From: Verticillium longisporum
Taxonomy: Eukaryota > Ascomycota > Sordariomycetes > Glomerellales > Plectosphaerellaceae
Direction of reading: 5' to 3'
Assembly: GCA_019188255.1 (NCBI GenBank)
Contig: JAETXT010000001.1
Coordinates: 6,386,001-6,450,000, forward strand
Length of the DNA: 64,000 bases
The position numbers and the translations under genes were made by a program. The notes below the pieces were generated by a model that was not told where the DNA came from, did no database searches, and saw nothing but the letters and a program-made list of their open reading frames with translations. This document shows positions 23,206-33,978 of the stretch, in pieces; position 1 is the stretch's first letter; every line of letters begins with the position of its first letter.

Positions 23206-23994
23206 TAAGACCCGCCACCCCCCAACCGCCCACCCCCCCAACCGCCCACCAGAATACACCAAAAACAGCGATTTACAGGGGTCTATATCTCCACTAATAG
23301 TAAAGCTAGATATCTAGAATCCTAGTATAACAGTATTTAGGCTATAAATATAGTATAGTTAAATTCTTATCTTATCTTGAAGCCTATAGCTCTTATTATA
23401 AGCTATTTAAGTAGCTTAATAATAGATTATATAGTAACTAGTTTTAATAATAAAAATATATTAAGCTATATATTAAATAAGTTTAGGGTTATAATAAATT
23501 AGAATAAAACTCTAAGAATCTAGTTCTATATTCTTAGCTTATAATACTTAGTCCTTAATAAGCTACTAAAGTAATTAGATTCCTCTATAGTAAGTTTTAA
23601 TAGAGAATCTTAGAAACTCTATATTATAGGGGCTATAAGTTATCTTATAGCTTTATTCCTTTAAAATAAGCTTACTTATAGAGATATAATAATTATAAAA
23701 TATTAAAAGTCTCTTTATATTACTTCTTAGGCTTAGTATAAATTTTATTAGGGTTATTAGGAAAATGCTAGTTAAAATAAAAACTAGATTTCCGAAAATT
23801 ATACCTTCTTCTAAAGTTATAGTATCCTCTTAAAACTCTAATAGTAATATATTAATAGCTTAATCTATACTATATAGAAAATCTAGATATCTAGCTTTAC
23901 TATTAGTGGAGATATAGACCCCTGCAAATCGCTGTTTTTGGTGTATTCTGGTGGGCGGTTGGGGGGGTGGGCGGTTGGGGGGTGGCGGGTCTTA
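23206..23994. mobile_element. TA-flanked MITE-like element with 113-base terminal inverted repeats
   Basis: The ends 23206-23318 and 23882-23994 are inverted copies matching at 112 of 113 positions (the one difference pairs A23275 with C23925). Both outer ends are the dinucleotide TA, as expected for Tc1/mariner-type target duplication, so the element proper is 23208-23992 (785 bases) starting AGACCCGCCACC. The outer part of each arm has two C-rich tandem copies (CCCCCCAACCGCCCA). The 563-base core (23319-23881) is extremely AT-rich, full of TA, with hardly any CG and no open frame. That fits repeat-induced point mutation or an AT-rich non-coding filler. No transposase is encoded, so movement would depend on another element. 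Confidence 0.88.
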
Positions 23995-24259
23995 TGTCAT
24001 GAACCTGTTCTGGGGTGTGGCACGGCACCAAATTTGGCTGATCGCATCGGATCTCGTGTTTTTCCCCTCCAGATCTGCGGCTTCCACACTCATCACTTTG
24101 AGACCTCACGACTCCCCATCGCACCTCTTCAACGCTGCTGTCCGCTCTCAACCTCGACGCTAGTTCCCCATCTTCAACGTCGCCAGGTCAATTCGACAGA
24201 TTCGCCTTTCCTACGCACGACACGTCTCCACATCGAGGGTCACTCGCTACGCCCTCATC

Positions 24260-26333
24260 ATGATGTGGCAATCATGCCTCACCCTGGGTCTTTTGACGCT
24301 CTTCTCCTCAGCAGTGTCCGCAGAGCGACTGCTTCGATCCAATTCCCTTGATTCTTGTCAGAAGGACTCCAGTTTCTCCGCGAGTCTCTTCAATGTCGTG
24401 TACACGCCTGATAACAACACCATCTTCGCCCAACTGTCTGCCATGTCGACAGTCAACGACTATGTCATCGCCGAAATCGTGCTTGACGTTTACGGCTATC
24501 AGGCTGTGCATCAAAATTTCGACCCTTGCACGCTCGAGGACATGAAGGCCACCATCTGCCCCCTCACCGTTGGCAAATTGCCCCCGGTTCAACTTTCGGG
24601 TTGGTGACAGCGTCAGCAAGCAGATCCCCGGCATTGCATACGCCTTCCCCGACCTGGACGCCAAAGTCCGCGTCCATATCAGGAGCACGCGAACTGACGA
24701 AACCCTCGCTTGCGTCGAGGCCAAGTTTTCCAACGACAAGACGGTCGATCTCGTCGGTGTCAAGTGGGCCACCGCCGCCGTAACCCTCGTCGGCCTCATC
24801 GCGTCTGCCCTCATGTCCGGCGTCGGCTACACCAATGCCGCTGCTCACCTGGGCGCCAGCACCCTGTCATTGTTTGCATACTTCCAGGCTCAGGCCATGG
24901 TCGGTCTCAGCGGTGTGCCTCTGCCGCCTGCCGCCCAGGCCTGGACGCAGAACTTTGTCTGGTCGCTAGGTCTGATCCGCATCGGCTTCATGCAGACCAT
25001 CTTCACCTGGTATCAGCGCTCAACTGGCGGCGACGCGGCCGGGCTCCTCGACAATGCGCTAGGTGCATCGGTCCAAGTGATGAAGCGATCTTTGGACCCG
25101 GCAGCTGGCGGCCTTCAGAAGCGAAGTAACGTCATGCTGGACACGGGTGCCTACGTCGTATACGGCATCCAGCGTGTGGGTTACAAGGCACACATTGAGA
25201 CCACCAACATTGTCATGACCAGCATCGTCTTCAGTGCCTTCCTGGTGCTCATCAGCGCCTTGTTCGTCTACCTTGCTCGCCTCATCCTCAATTTTTGCGT
25301 CAAGCGGGGATGGGTCAAGGACACCCGGTTCCCGGAGCTGCGCGGAGGCGGCTGGCGCATGCTTCTCAAGGGCATAACTCTCCGCATGCTGCTTGCTGTC
25401 TTCCCCGCCATTGCTATCTTCTGCTTCTGGGAGTTCACCCAGGCTGATTCGGCAGCCATCGTTGTGCTCTGCGTGTTCCTCTTATTCGGCAGCATGCTCG
25501 TTCTTGGCGTTGCCGCGGTTCGAATCATCACCATTGGAAGGAACTCAAAAGCCGTGCATCGGTCTGCTGCGTATCAGCTCTTCTCTAACCAAGAGTATCT
25601 CCAGATTTGGGGCTTCCTCTACGTTCCATTCCGAGCAACGGCCTACTATTATATCCTGCCTCTGCTCGTACACACGGTCGTCAAGGCGGCTATCATTGCC
25701 TTTGGACAGCACAATGGTGTTGCGCAGGCGATATGCCTGATCATTGTCGAAGCCGTCGCTCTGGCTGCCGCAAGCCTTCTGCGACCATGGATGGCCAAGA
25801 GCATCAACGTTCTCAACATTGCCATCTGCTCCGTTAACTTTGTCAACGCAATCTTCCTCTTCTTGCTCACCAACAAGTTTGATGCCCCGGGTCTCCTCGT
25901 TGGAGTGGTTGGCATTCTCATCTTTCTCGTGAACGCCATCTTCTCCCTGATCCTCTTGCTGCTCGTCATCATCTCGAGCATCATGGCTTTCTGATGGAAG
26001 AACCCTGTCGAACGCTACCGCGCGGTGGACGACGACCGTGTGATGTTCTGGAAGTCGAGGACGAGCATGGTGCCCAGCATGGCGGCAACTCAGGAATTGG
26101 AGGCGCTGGCTGCAACAGCTCGCGGGGCGAAAGACAGCCAGGAGGATTCGCACCGGATCGAGAGTCCGCCCTCGACCCCAACCATCGGTGCCCGCCCCGG
26201 CTCGCGTCGTGTAGACAGTCCCGCCCTCAACGAACGGTCGAGTAGCGTCCATGACTCAGTCAGGGATGACCAGTACGCGGCTCCGCGAGCCCCCTGGAAG
26301 CGTAGCAACAGAGACAGTGGTATGACGGAATAA
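24260..26333 (+). pseudogene. FLC/TRP-like membrane protein, frame broken twice
   Basis: Start MMWQSCLTLGLLTLFSSAVS is a signal peptide, followed by an ML-like lumenal domain (LDSCQKDSSFSASLFNVVYTP, Cys-containing). The frame from 24260 ends at 24607, but at 24581-24585 a run of five C marks the shift into a second frame that continues GDSVSKQIPGIAYAFPDLDA and about nine membrane segments, KAHIETTNIV, RGGGWRMLLKG, to SSIMAF. There TGA (25992-25994) interrupts. The same frame then continues KNPVERYRAVDDDRVMFWKS to a stop at 26331-26333. This is the layout of fungal flavin-carrier/TRP-like Flc proteins (ER/plasma membrane, FAD transport, calcium and cell-wall roles). Two lesions may be a decayed gene or sequence errors; the conserved tail after TGA argues for recent or artefactual breaks. 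Confidence 0.78.
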
Positions 26334-28057
26334 GATGGGCGGCGCTCCTTGGAAGCCGTGGACATGTTGGCCTGGATACCGGCAGCGGGCTCAGCAGCGA
26401 GCCCGTTGCCCAAAAAGACGCGTCTCGCTACCTAATGAGAATTTCCTTCTGTGTTCAATGACCAGCCGCTCCGTGATGCTTGAGTTGGCCATCCCTGCAA
26501 ACTCCAAACATTGTAGGGAACATTGTAGGGTAGGATACGTATGGATGTTGTTAGCCAACTTGGAGGCCTGTAGTGAGGCCATGGGCGCACATGGTACACG
26601 CTGGTTCTCCTATTTAGTTGCCGCATGAGACATCAACACAAAGGAGACGGCCAAGCGGATAATCTCTCGGGTTGGAACTCAATCTCTTGGTTGGCCACCT
26701 CCGTTCAAGTACAGGGCGAGGCAGGTAGCCAGACCCCTCGCAGATGGGCATCTTAACCTGACATTCTGTAAAAGGGGCTTTGACCAGCGTGACTTGACAC
26801 AGGAGCTCGCCCGAGCGACATGGCCTGGCGAAGCTAAGAAGGAGGCAGCCAGGTCCGGATAGCGTTCCGGCTTTGGTCTTGATCCTCGTCAGACAAACTC
26901 GACACGCAACTTGGGCTTTAGAGTTGGGTGACCCGCGGGTGAAGAAGGCTTGTCTGCTACATTACTACCGTCTTCCTCGTCGGTAATTCTGCGATAGTAA
27001 ACCCGGACCGTGGACACCATGATGATGAAGCACATGGGAGATGGAGTGCAACTCTTCAGGCGAGTCTTCCCAGCACGCGACGTTGCTCTGCATAGGGTTC
27101 CGAGGCGCAGACACTGGCCTGGCGAAGAAGGCTAACTGATGCCGTGCCGGCTGGCTCACTGTACATGTATGTCGGCAGGTATCCTCGCCCGGCGGTTCGT
27201 CCAGCTTACCCGTCAAAGGCAACGCAGCCGGGACCCCTTGCTACCCGCCAGCATGGTACGCTCGAGTCCGCGACAATAGCAGCCGACGGCAATGCTGCTC
27301 AATTCACACTGGCCCACGGATGGGGGAGCAAATCGCCCCCGGCAGCGCGAGGGCTCCGGGGAAACTCTGAAAAATTAGCGCACTCCATCACTCCTTGCGA
27401 ACCTTGTGCAGGGCTGTCCGTGAGTATCGATACGTCCGCTGCACCAACCGGCAGACGGCGAGTCAGTGTTCAGGAGCAGGATCCCGGCTGCAGTTCGACG
27501 CTGACTGCAGGTATCGGTACCTGAATCACGACGTGCCCGGGATCATGACACGGACGCAAGATTTAGAAGTAGAAACCGCAAGGCAAGGGAATTTCTGAAC
27601 GCGAAAGCGACCTATCTTTGGGTTCTGGGGCTTCGGCCAACACTGCATCGTCGGATTGATCGGCAAGGCGGGGAAGCAGGTACGAGATGCTTCGTGGTGC
27701 TCGAATCACATGTGTGTGTTGCGCTGCCAGTACCGCCTGATCCGGCGCACGACATGAGACTATTCTGTCCATGAGAGCGACGATCCGGCTCGAGGAGTCT
27801 TGTCGAACACGGGTATCCCCTGAGAGGATTCAGAGAATCAATTAGCTTAGGGATCGTCACGACCTGGTCCCTCCCTCTGCATCAAGCTGGGCTATTTGCC
27901 TTACGTACACGAGGCTCACTGCAGTTTTTTTTTCCTTCTTGGCATACTGTCTGTCCGATCTTGTGGCACAGGATGACTGGATGTAAGGAATGGATGCTCG
28001 GAAATGTCCAAAGAGAATGCTTCATGATGTCTGAAACAGAATTCCTGCCTGACCTGC
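26334..28057. other. Intergenic region
   Basis: 1.7 kb between the FLC-like and rhodopsin-like genes. Short frames have no recognisable content. A tRNA-Ser-like A-box (about 26650) was considered and rejected. A homopolymer T9 lies near 27925. Confidence 0.3.
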
Positions 28058-29352
28058 CTACACTATCTGGCTCACTTGCACACGGCCCCCCTTCGTAGAC
28101 TTGACATCAGACAGCTGGTAGCCCTCATCGTCGCTCCCTCTGTTCCCGACGAAGATGTTCCGCGTCGAATCCGAGTCACTCTTGACCTGGCCCTGCGCCA
28201 CGAGCGTCGGCATGCGCTGGCTCGCGGCGTGGCTGCCGGCCGTGCGAAAGCGGCTCCCGCTGCGCTCGCCAGACGAGCCGCCGAGGGCGCTGGTGGCCGA
28301 GTGCCAGGTGCCCATGATGTAGGCGTCGAGGACGGGCAGCGAGGCGGTGATGCAGCCCATGGCGAGGTCGAGGGTGGTCCAGCGCAGGATGGAGGTGTAC
28401 TGCCAGAAGAGGTCGTTTGTGATGACAAAGGCGATCTGCTGCAGGACGCCGCCGAGGACGGTGACGGCGCCGCAGATCCAGATGGCGAAGAGGCGGCGCT
28501 TCTTGCTGGCGTCGATGCGGACGTGCCACATGATGATGATGGGGGCGCCGAGCAGCAGGAAGCTCTGGATCGTGTGGATGATGGAGAAGACGCGGGCGTT
28601 GGTCAAGTCGTCGCTGCACCGCGGCGGCCGCGCGAGGCTGCCGGCGTACTGGCGCGAGAACCAGGCGCGCGGCGGCAGGCAGAAGAACGAGTTCCAGAAG
28701 AGCGCGGCCAGGACGTAGACCACGAGCGAGCCGAGGAAGACGTCGGCGGCGAGGCGCCAGAAGACGGACGCCCGGTCGGTGAGCCGCCGTACGAAGAGCG
28801 TGATGGAGATCTTGATGAGGCCGACCGTCACGAAGAAGAGGAGCCGGCACGAGCTCAGGCCGCGCACAAACTTCTCCCAGTCCTCGTACGTGTTCTCCCA
28901 CGAGTGCCGGCCGCCGCCAGCCGAGACGACCATCCAGATCTGGAAGCACGGGTACACGGTCGCGAGGCTCTGCGGAGGGGTTGTTGTCAGAGTCACGGCC
29001 AACAATGTCGAGCAGGGTTTGGGGGTCTCTCTTCACGTACAGCGGCGAGGACTATAGTATAGTCATCAAGACCCAGTCGCATCTCGGTGCTGCGAAATCT
29101 CGCCACGATCCGCGCCACGGTGGGAACCGTAATGGCGAGAATGACGAGAACCATGCCAACGATGATGGCGGCCTGCTTGTCTTCGTGCTCGTAGCCGGGG
29201 GGCGGCACGGGGGCAAAGGGGATGCCACCATTGGGATCGAGCGTGTTGAGCTTAAAGTCGACCCAGAACGTGCCCTGCACTATGTTGGCATCTCGGACCG
29301 TGTTGGGCGGCTGGCCGTAAAAGGCCGATGTCTTTGTGTTCGGCGTCGACAT
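28058..29352 (-). CDS. Fungal rhodopsin-like 7TM membrane protein
   Basis: Two exons, 29352-29041 and 28969-28058 (intron 71 bases, GTACGT...CGCAG, phase 0), give 407 residues from the ATG at 29352; an in-frame ATG at 29376 would add eight. Seven hydrophobic segments are seen, with the family's loops: RSTEMRLGLDDYTIVLAA after TM1, YEDWEKFVRGLSS CRLLFF and KISITLFVRRLT, CSDDLTNARVFSIIHTIQSF, and WTTLDLAMGCITASLPVLDA before the last helix. This is the fungal integral-membrane/rhodopsin-like domain family common in Pezizomycotina (Pth11-related but without CFEM). Ligand and role are unknown. The cytoplasmic tail is Ser/Gly/Arg-rich. Confidence 0.87.
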
Positions 29353-30328
29353 GGCAGCCGGGTCTCCCGAGACCACTTGTCACTGTGGAGAGGTGCGCAC
29401 TATCTGGATTGCGAAGGGAACAGAGACACCACAGGCGTACTCATGACTTCAAGTCTTTCTGGGTACGTGATATCTGGTGATGAGGGGGATATCAGCTCCT
29501 ATATCCCTTCTGGTGGTGCGAGTAAGAGCTCGCAAGCCTCACTGATATCGTTCGACTCGTCCATGGTAAGTAGGGTTTCCCTCCCCAAGGCTTGCAACTA
29601 CATGTACAGGCACCGTGCCCTGGACTTGCAGGTAAGGCACTTGCAGGTAAGATACTTGCAGGTAAGGTACTTGCAGGTAAGGTACTTGCAGGTAAGGTGT
29701 GGTCATGAGTGAGAAGTAGCGGTACGTCCCAGGGTCTGGCGATGGTGGTGTACCGGGCCATCCGCGGACCTTGCCGTGTGTGATGGTGTTGCTAGTCATG
29801 CGCCGCCGCTGGGCGCAATATGGAAAGCTTGGTCGACGTACCATGTACTTGTACACCCATGCAGGACAGGGGGTACATGGCGCCCGTTGGTGTTCAAGGG
29901 GCTCTACATAGCACCATGTATGCCTGGTGTCCTGGAGAAGACTTTCTCGGGAGATTTGAGTTGGGAACTCGTTCGATCATAAAGGTATCGCTGCCCCGTT
30001 GCTGCGCCGTACCTCACTGGACAGCGTGGACAGCGCCCAGCTTGGGAGAGCCAGAGAGGAAATTGGCCCGAGTTTATTGACCGTGTTGGGAGGGGCAGAG
30101 GATGGATCAACAGTGTCTCCCCTTTCCCGCAACTTGGCATCGAGGCCTGCTCGATACCCACAGGGCTGCCGCTCGCTCTGTCCACTCTCTTAAAGAGTTG
30201 GCGTGGCCGTCGCGTGGTCTAGCGGCCCAGTCTGGTCCCTGATGTCTCTCGCTAGGTAGCCACGGCCTCTCGTTTTTGTTGTTGTCTTGTCGTTTGTTGA
30301 ATCGTCGACATTGCGACCCCAAGTCATT
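29353..30328. promoter_or_regulatory. Divergent upstream region of 7TM and hydrolase genes
   Basis: 976 bases between divergent starts, containing the 15-base tandem repeat at 29624-29698 described separately. No further gene is seen. Confidence 0.35.
29624..29698 (+). repeat. 15-base tandem repeat, five copies
   Basis: Five direct head-to-tail copies of ACTTGCAGGTAAGGT (first copy ends GGC, second GAT). Each unit contains AGGTAAG, a strong 5' splice-site match on the plus strand, so the array would present five donors if transcribed that way. It lies between divergent genes at about 270 bases from the 7TM start. Confidence 0.85.
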
Positions 30329-31588
30329 ATGCGTGCGTCTAGTTTCCTCGTCAGCGCGCTCGCTGCCGCCGGCCTGGCCTCGGCATCCTGCAAGTCGTCC
30401 AACTGCAAAGCCACGAACGGCGTCGCGTTTGGGTGTCCTCCCGTCGACAAGGCCTACGTCCGCGATGCGTTCTTCCTCGGCGGGCGCACGGTGGCGCTGT
30501 CGGACGGCAACTACACGGTCGACCAGCTGTTCGTCGAGAAGCTGACGCCGGTCAAGGGCGTCACGCGGCCCAAGCCGCTCGTCTTCCTCCACGGCGGCGG
30601 CATCTCGGGGGCGACGTGGCTCAACACGCCGGACGGGCGGCAGGGGTGGGCGTCGTACTTTGTTGACCAGGGGTTCCAGGTGTATCTCGTCGACATTGTG
30701 GCCGTCGGGCGGTCGGCCAACGCCGACACGACGACGTTCTCCATGACGCCGGGCACGAGCATTGAGATTCTCGAGCAGGGCTTCACGGCGGTCGAGCGGT
30801 TCAACACGTACCCGCAGTCGCAGCTGCACACGCAGTGGCCGGGCGCCGGGGTCGACGGCGACGCCGTGTTCGACCAGTTCAAGCAGGGCTTCCTGCCGCT
30901 GCCGTCAAACGCGACGGCGCAGGAGCTGGCGTTCCGGGCGTCGGGCTGCCGGTTCCTCGCGCTCGTCGGGCGGCCGGCGTACCTCGTCAGCCACAGCATG
31001 GGCAGCGCGGCGGCGCTGCTGCTGACCAACGACTGCCCGGAGCGCGTCGCGGCGTCGATCAGCCTCGAGCCCTTCACGGTGCCCTTCTTCTTCTACGGCT
31101 GGGGCCTCGGCGGGTTTCCGGCGCGGCCCTACGGCCTCACCAACAGTCGGCTCGACTACGTGCCGCCCGTCGCGAGCGCCGCCGAGCTCAGGGTCGAGAG
31201 CGTCGGCACCGAGACGCTGGCGAAGCGCAACTGCTACCGCCAGGTCGAGCCGGCGCGGCAGCTGCCCAAGGTGGCGAGCGTGCCGTACGTGGCGCTGACG
31301 GGCGAGGCGAGCGTGCACATTACGTACGACCACTGCATCATCGACTACCTCAAGCAGGTCGGCGGCCAGCCCGAGTGGATCAAGCTCGAGGACCTCGGCA
31401 TCAAGGGCAACGGCCACTTTCTGCACCAGGAGCGCAACAGCGAGGAGATTGCCGACGTGGTGCTGGAGTGGATCAACAAGGCCGACGGCAAGGCAAAGGC
31501 GAAGGCGAAGGCGAAGGCGAAGGCGACACGGTCAGGCCTGGAGCAGCGAGGCCTGGAGCAGCGAGGCCTGGAGCAGCGAGGCCTGTGA
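30329..31588 (+). CDS. Secreted alpha/beta hydrolase (esterase/lipase-like)
   Basis: Single exon, 419 residues from MRASSFLVSALAAAGLASAS, a signal peptide. An alpha/beta-hydrolase core follows: PLVFLHGGGISGATWLNT (oxyanion region), YLVDIVAVGRSAN, and the nucleophile elbow YLVSHSMGSAAAL (Ser about residue 226). The likely catalytic His is in IKGNGHFLHQERN and an Asp near DYLKQ or ITYDHC. Cys pairs in the mature N-terminus and potential N-glycosylation at NYT and NAT support secretion. The last 30 residues are odd: a Lys-Ala run encoded by AAGGCG repeats, then GLEQR repeats from a minisatellite that runs past the stop. An upstream ATG at 30287 would put sequence before the signal peptide and is less likely. 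Substrate unknown. Confidence 0.85.
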   Translation: MRASSFLVSALAAAGLASASCKSSNCKATNGVAFGCPPVDKAYVRDAFFLGGRTVALSDGNYTVDQLFVEKLTPVKGVTRPKPLVFLHGGGISGATWLNTPDGRQGWASYFVDQGFQVYLVDIVAVGRSANADTTTFSMTPGTSIEILEQGFTAVERFNTYPQSQLHTQWPGAGVDGDAVFDQFKQGFLPLPSNATAQELAFRASGCRFLALVGRPAYLVSHSMGSAAALLLTNDCPERVAASISLEPFTVPFFFYGWGLGGFPARPYGLTNSRLDYVPPVASAAELRVESVGTETLAKRNCYRQVEPARQLPKVASVPYVALTGEASVHITYDHCIIDYLKQVGGQPEWIKLEDLGIKGNGHFLHQERNSEEIADVVLEWINKADGKAKAKAKAKAKATRSGLEQRGLEQRGLEQRGL

Positions 31589-31635
31589 GGCGAGGCCTGT
31601 GAGGCGAGGCCTGGAGCAGCGAGGCCTGTGAGGCA
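31534..31635 (+). repeat. 14/15-base minisatellite across the hydrolase stop codon
   Basis: Seven units starting AGGCCTG: three copies of AGGCCTGGAGCAGCG, two of AGGCCTGTGAGGCG, another GGAGCAGCG copy and a final TGTGAGGCA copy. The TGA stop at 31586-31588 is inside the fourth unit. A gain or loss of units would change the C-terminal repeat number. Confidence 0.85.
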
Positions 31636-32627
31636 ATGCGTGTATCCAATATGCTGTAATAATAGCGAATCCTCAGATGCGTCTAATGGAGGCGTACCTT
31701 GTGAACGATGAACATGTCATGCGAGTGACTAGCAGACAGATGTAGAGGTACGAAGAGAGTTTTGATGGCGCTAAACCCTACCAATACGGCACTTGGCAGA
31801 GATGTGCGAGTCCGAGCGCAGAGCTAAAGGATCGTGGCGTGCTTCTAGTTGTAGATGGATCGAGGAGAGATGTGATGGAGGAGGGACAAGAGGAGGCAGC
31901 CAAGAGGAGGCAGCCAAGAGGAGGCAGCCAAGAGGCCAGTTTCGGTGGGTCGGTCAGCACTGAGATGGTGTCGGTAAATCTCGGTCAAGTAATTGCAGGG
32001 GAACACGCTCTGTCATGTGATTTCGCCACAGTCGGCCCAAGCTCGCGTGTCATCCTCCCTCTGCAGCCAATCAAAAAATCCCTTTTCTCCCCAGGTCAGC
32101 CTCTCCTGCTCCTGCTCCTGCTCCTGCTTCGCTCCTGCTCACTACTCACTGGCTTACGTAGCACATGAGTGCCACGCCATTGGGCACGACGCATCGTTCC
32201 ACGCTCTTCTGGTCCTCGACCTCCTGCCGCCATTCGCTTCCGACCATCATCCTTCTCCTCACCGTCTGAACCACCTCCCTCTTCCGCGTCATCCATTTCT
32301 CCCCCCTTTCCCCCTCCCTCATCCTTGTCGTCTCCTTCTTCGACGCCATTCTTCTGCTCTTTTTTTCGATGAAGAATTGAAGACGCTCTCCTGTTCGGAC
32401 GTGCGCCAGGGTCGAAAGATTCGTACGGCGACCGAACCACCTCGGCCAAATTTTGCTTCTTCGGCGACGACACCAACCGTCACCCGTGAGAAGCTCGCCA
32501 GCGCAAAAGCCACACGCCTTGCCACGACCTGTTCCATCACCTCTGTTCCGATTGAACACCAAACCAATTGAAGACCAATCGAGGAAGCATAACTCGCCCC
32601 CATCGCAGACGTCCAGACTCGCCCGCC
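31589..32627. other. Upstream region of the PRELI gene
   Basis: 1.0 kb. It has three tandem 14-base units AAGAGGAGGCAGCC at 31888-31929 and a GCTCCT repeat near 32097-32140. A C/T-rich leader of about 350 bases precedes the next ATG. No other gene is seen. Confidence 0.35.
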
Positions 32628-33365
32628 ATGGTCCTCACCCACACCACCAACCATGCCTACTCCCACCCCTTCCCCGCCGTCACCCTCGCCTACTTCCTGC
32701 GCTACTCCTCGCCCAAGCTCAACCCCTTCTCGACCCACGTCATGAGCACCGACACCCCCCACAGCCACATTGACCCCGACACGGGCAGGTTACACACGAC
32801 CCGCATCCACCTCAAAAAGTCCCGTCTGCCCGCCCCCATCTTCAAGCTGCTGCCCACCTCCATCACCGGCGGCGGCTCGAGCACCGACAAGGCCAGCTAC
32901 ATCCTCGAGACGAGCGTCGTCGACATGCGCGAGGGCTGGATGCGCACCGAGTCCCGCAACCTCAACTTCAACAACGTCCTCTCCGTCGTCGAGCAGCAAA
33001 ACTTTAGCCTGCCCGACAAAACCGACCCGGCCGACCCCTCCGCCACCACCAACGTCACGACGACCGTTGTCTACAAGTCGCGCCTCGGCGAGCGCCTGCG
33101 TGCGCGCCGCGACCAGTCTGCGACCTCCGCCGCCGCCGCCACCACCGCCGCCGCCGAACCCAAGGAGGGCAAGTGGCTCTCGGGCTGGGTCAGCGGCCTC
33201 GGCGCCCGCGGCATCCAGCGCAGCATCGAGAACATTGCCTCGAGCAAGACCGAGGCCCAGATCGGCAAGAGCCGCGAGGGCATGCGCGTCGTGCTCGAGC
33301 GCCTGCGCCACACGGGCGTCGGCGGCGTGCTCGAGATGATGCGCCGCGAGCGCCAGCTGGCGTGA
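32628..33365 (+). CDS. PRELI/MSF1-domain mitochondrial protein
   Basis: Single exon, 245 residues starting MVLTHTTNHAYSHPFPAVTL. The opening pattern (Tyr/His-x-HPF-x-x-V, then AYFLRYSSPKLNPFSTHVMS) is characteristic of PRELI/MSF1 proteins. RTRH-like GRLHTTRIHLKKSRLPAPIFKL and ASYILETSVVD, MRTESRNLNFNNVLSVVE fill the rest of the 170-residue domain. The segment 155-190 is an Ala/Thr-rich insert followed by a C-terminal helical part with RSIENIASSKTEAQIGKSREG. Yeast Ups1-3 move phosphatidic acid or phosphatidylserine across the intermembrane space with Mdm35. Which Ups type this is cannot be decided. Confidence 0.9.
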   Translation: MVLTHTTNHAYSHPFPAVTLAYFLRYSSPKLNPFSTHVMSTDTPHSHIDPDTGRLHTTRIHLKKSRLPAPIFKLLPTSITGGGSSTDKASYILETSVVDMREGWMRTESRNLNFNNVLSVVEQQNFSLPDKTDPADPSATTNVTTTVVYKSRLGERLRARRDQSATSAAAATTAAAEPKEGKWLSGWVSGLGARGIQRSIENIASSKTEAQIGKSREGMRVVLERLRHTGVGGVLEMMRRERQLA

Positions 33366-33978
33366 GACGCCTGTTTCGGGCTTGTTCTGTACACGATATC
33401 ACGGCCTTTCCTGGGGGTCATAGGCAGTCAGTCACGTCACCTGCACCTCGACTGCTTCGACTTGACGTCGAGTCAACCCCACCCCCCTTGTACCACCCCC
33501 CCTCACACCCTGTTGTATACTTACCATCGCATGATCCCATTTTTCTCTTTTTTCAGCGCGGCGCTTCATGGCTGGTCGGACGATCAGGAGGACTACGGCA
33601 CACACACACATCCGGACCGAACACGGGGACCTCGCTCGTCATGCCACAACGGTGACCTCCCCTCTCTTGTATTTTGTCTCTTGGGTGCTCTGGAGGGATC
33701 GGAGGACGGAGGGGAAACAAACATGTAAAAATGGACACATGTCTGGTGAACTGGTGAATTATCACACTTGAACTGGAATGTGCTCTTTTGCTTGATGCTT
33801 GTGATGCTCGTGCTCTTCTTCTTGATGCTCGTAATGCTCGTGCTCTTTTCAATGACGGTTGAGTCATCTCCAGCGTATCGACAGCCGTGGTCACAGCCAT
33901 GCCTGAAACGCTCGTCTTCTTTTCTACAACTACACATACAATGTGGTATACAATGTCTTTTCCACGACACAGCCAGCC
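33366..33978. other. Convergent 3' intergenic region
   Basis: 613 bases between the stops of the PRELI and MRF1 genes. It contains imperfect repeats of a GATGCTCGT word around 33790-33845 and no gene. Confidence 0.35.

Noticed and set aside
26645..26725. tRNA-Ser-like sequence
   Set aside because: GGCCAAGCGGATAA looks like an A box and GTTGGAACTC like an anticodon arm, but the B box (CGTTCAAGTAC) is poor and the ends do not pair.
28076..29062. Long plus-strand frame of 328 residues
   Set aside because: It lies antisense to the 7TM gene; its Arg/Gly/Ala/Asp-heavy translation is a GC-rich shadow.
29624..29698. Possible CRISPR-like array
   Set aside because: Copies are adjacent with no spacers; it is a eukaryotic minisatellite.
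30835..31602. Out-of-frame 255-residue frame in the hydrolase
   Set aside because: Same-strand shadow; the alpha/beta hydrolase motifs are in the other frame.
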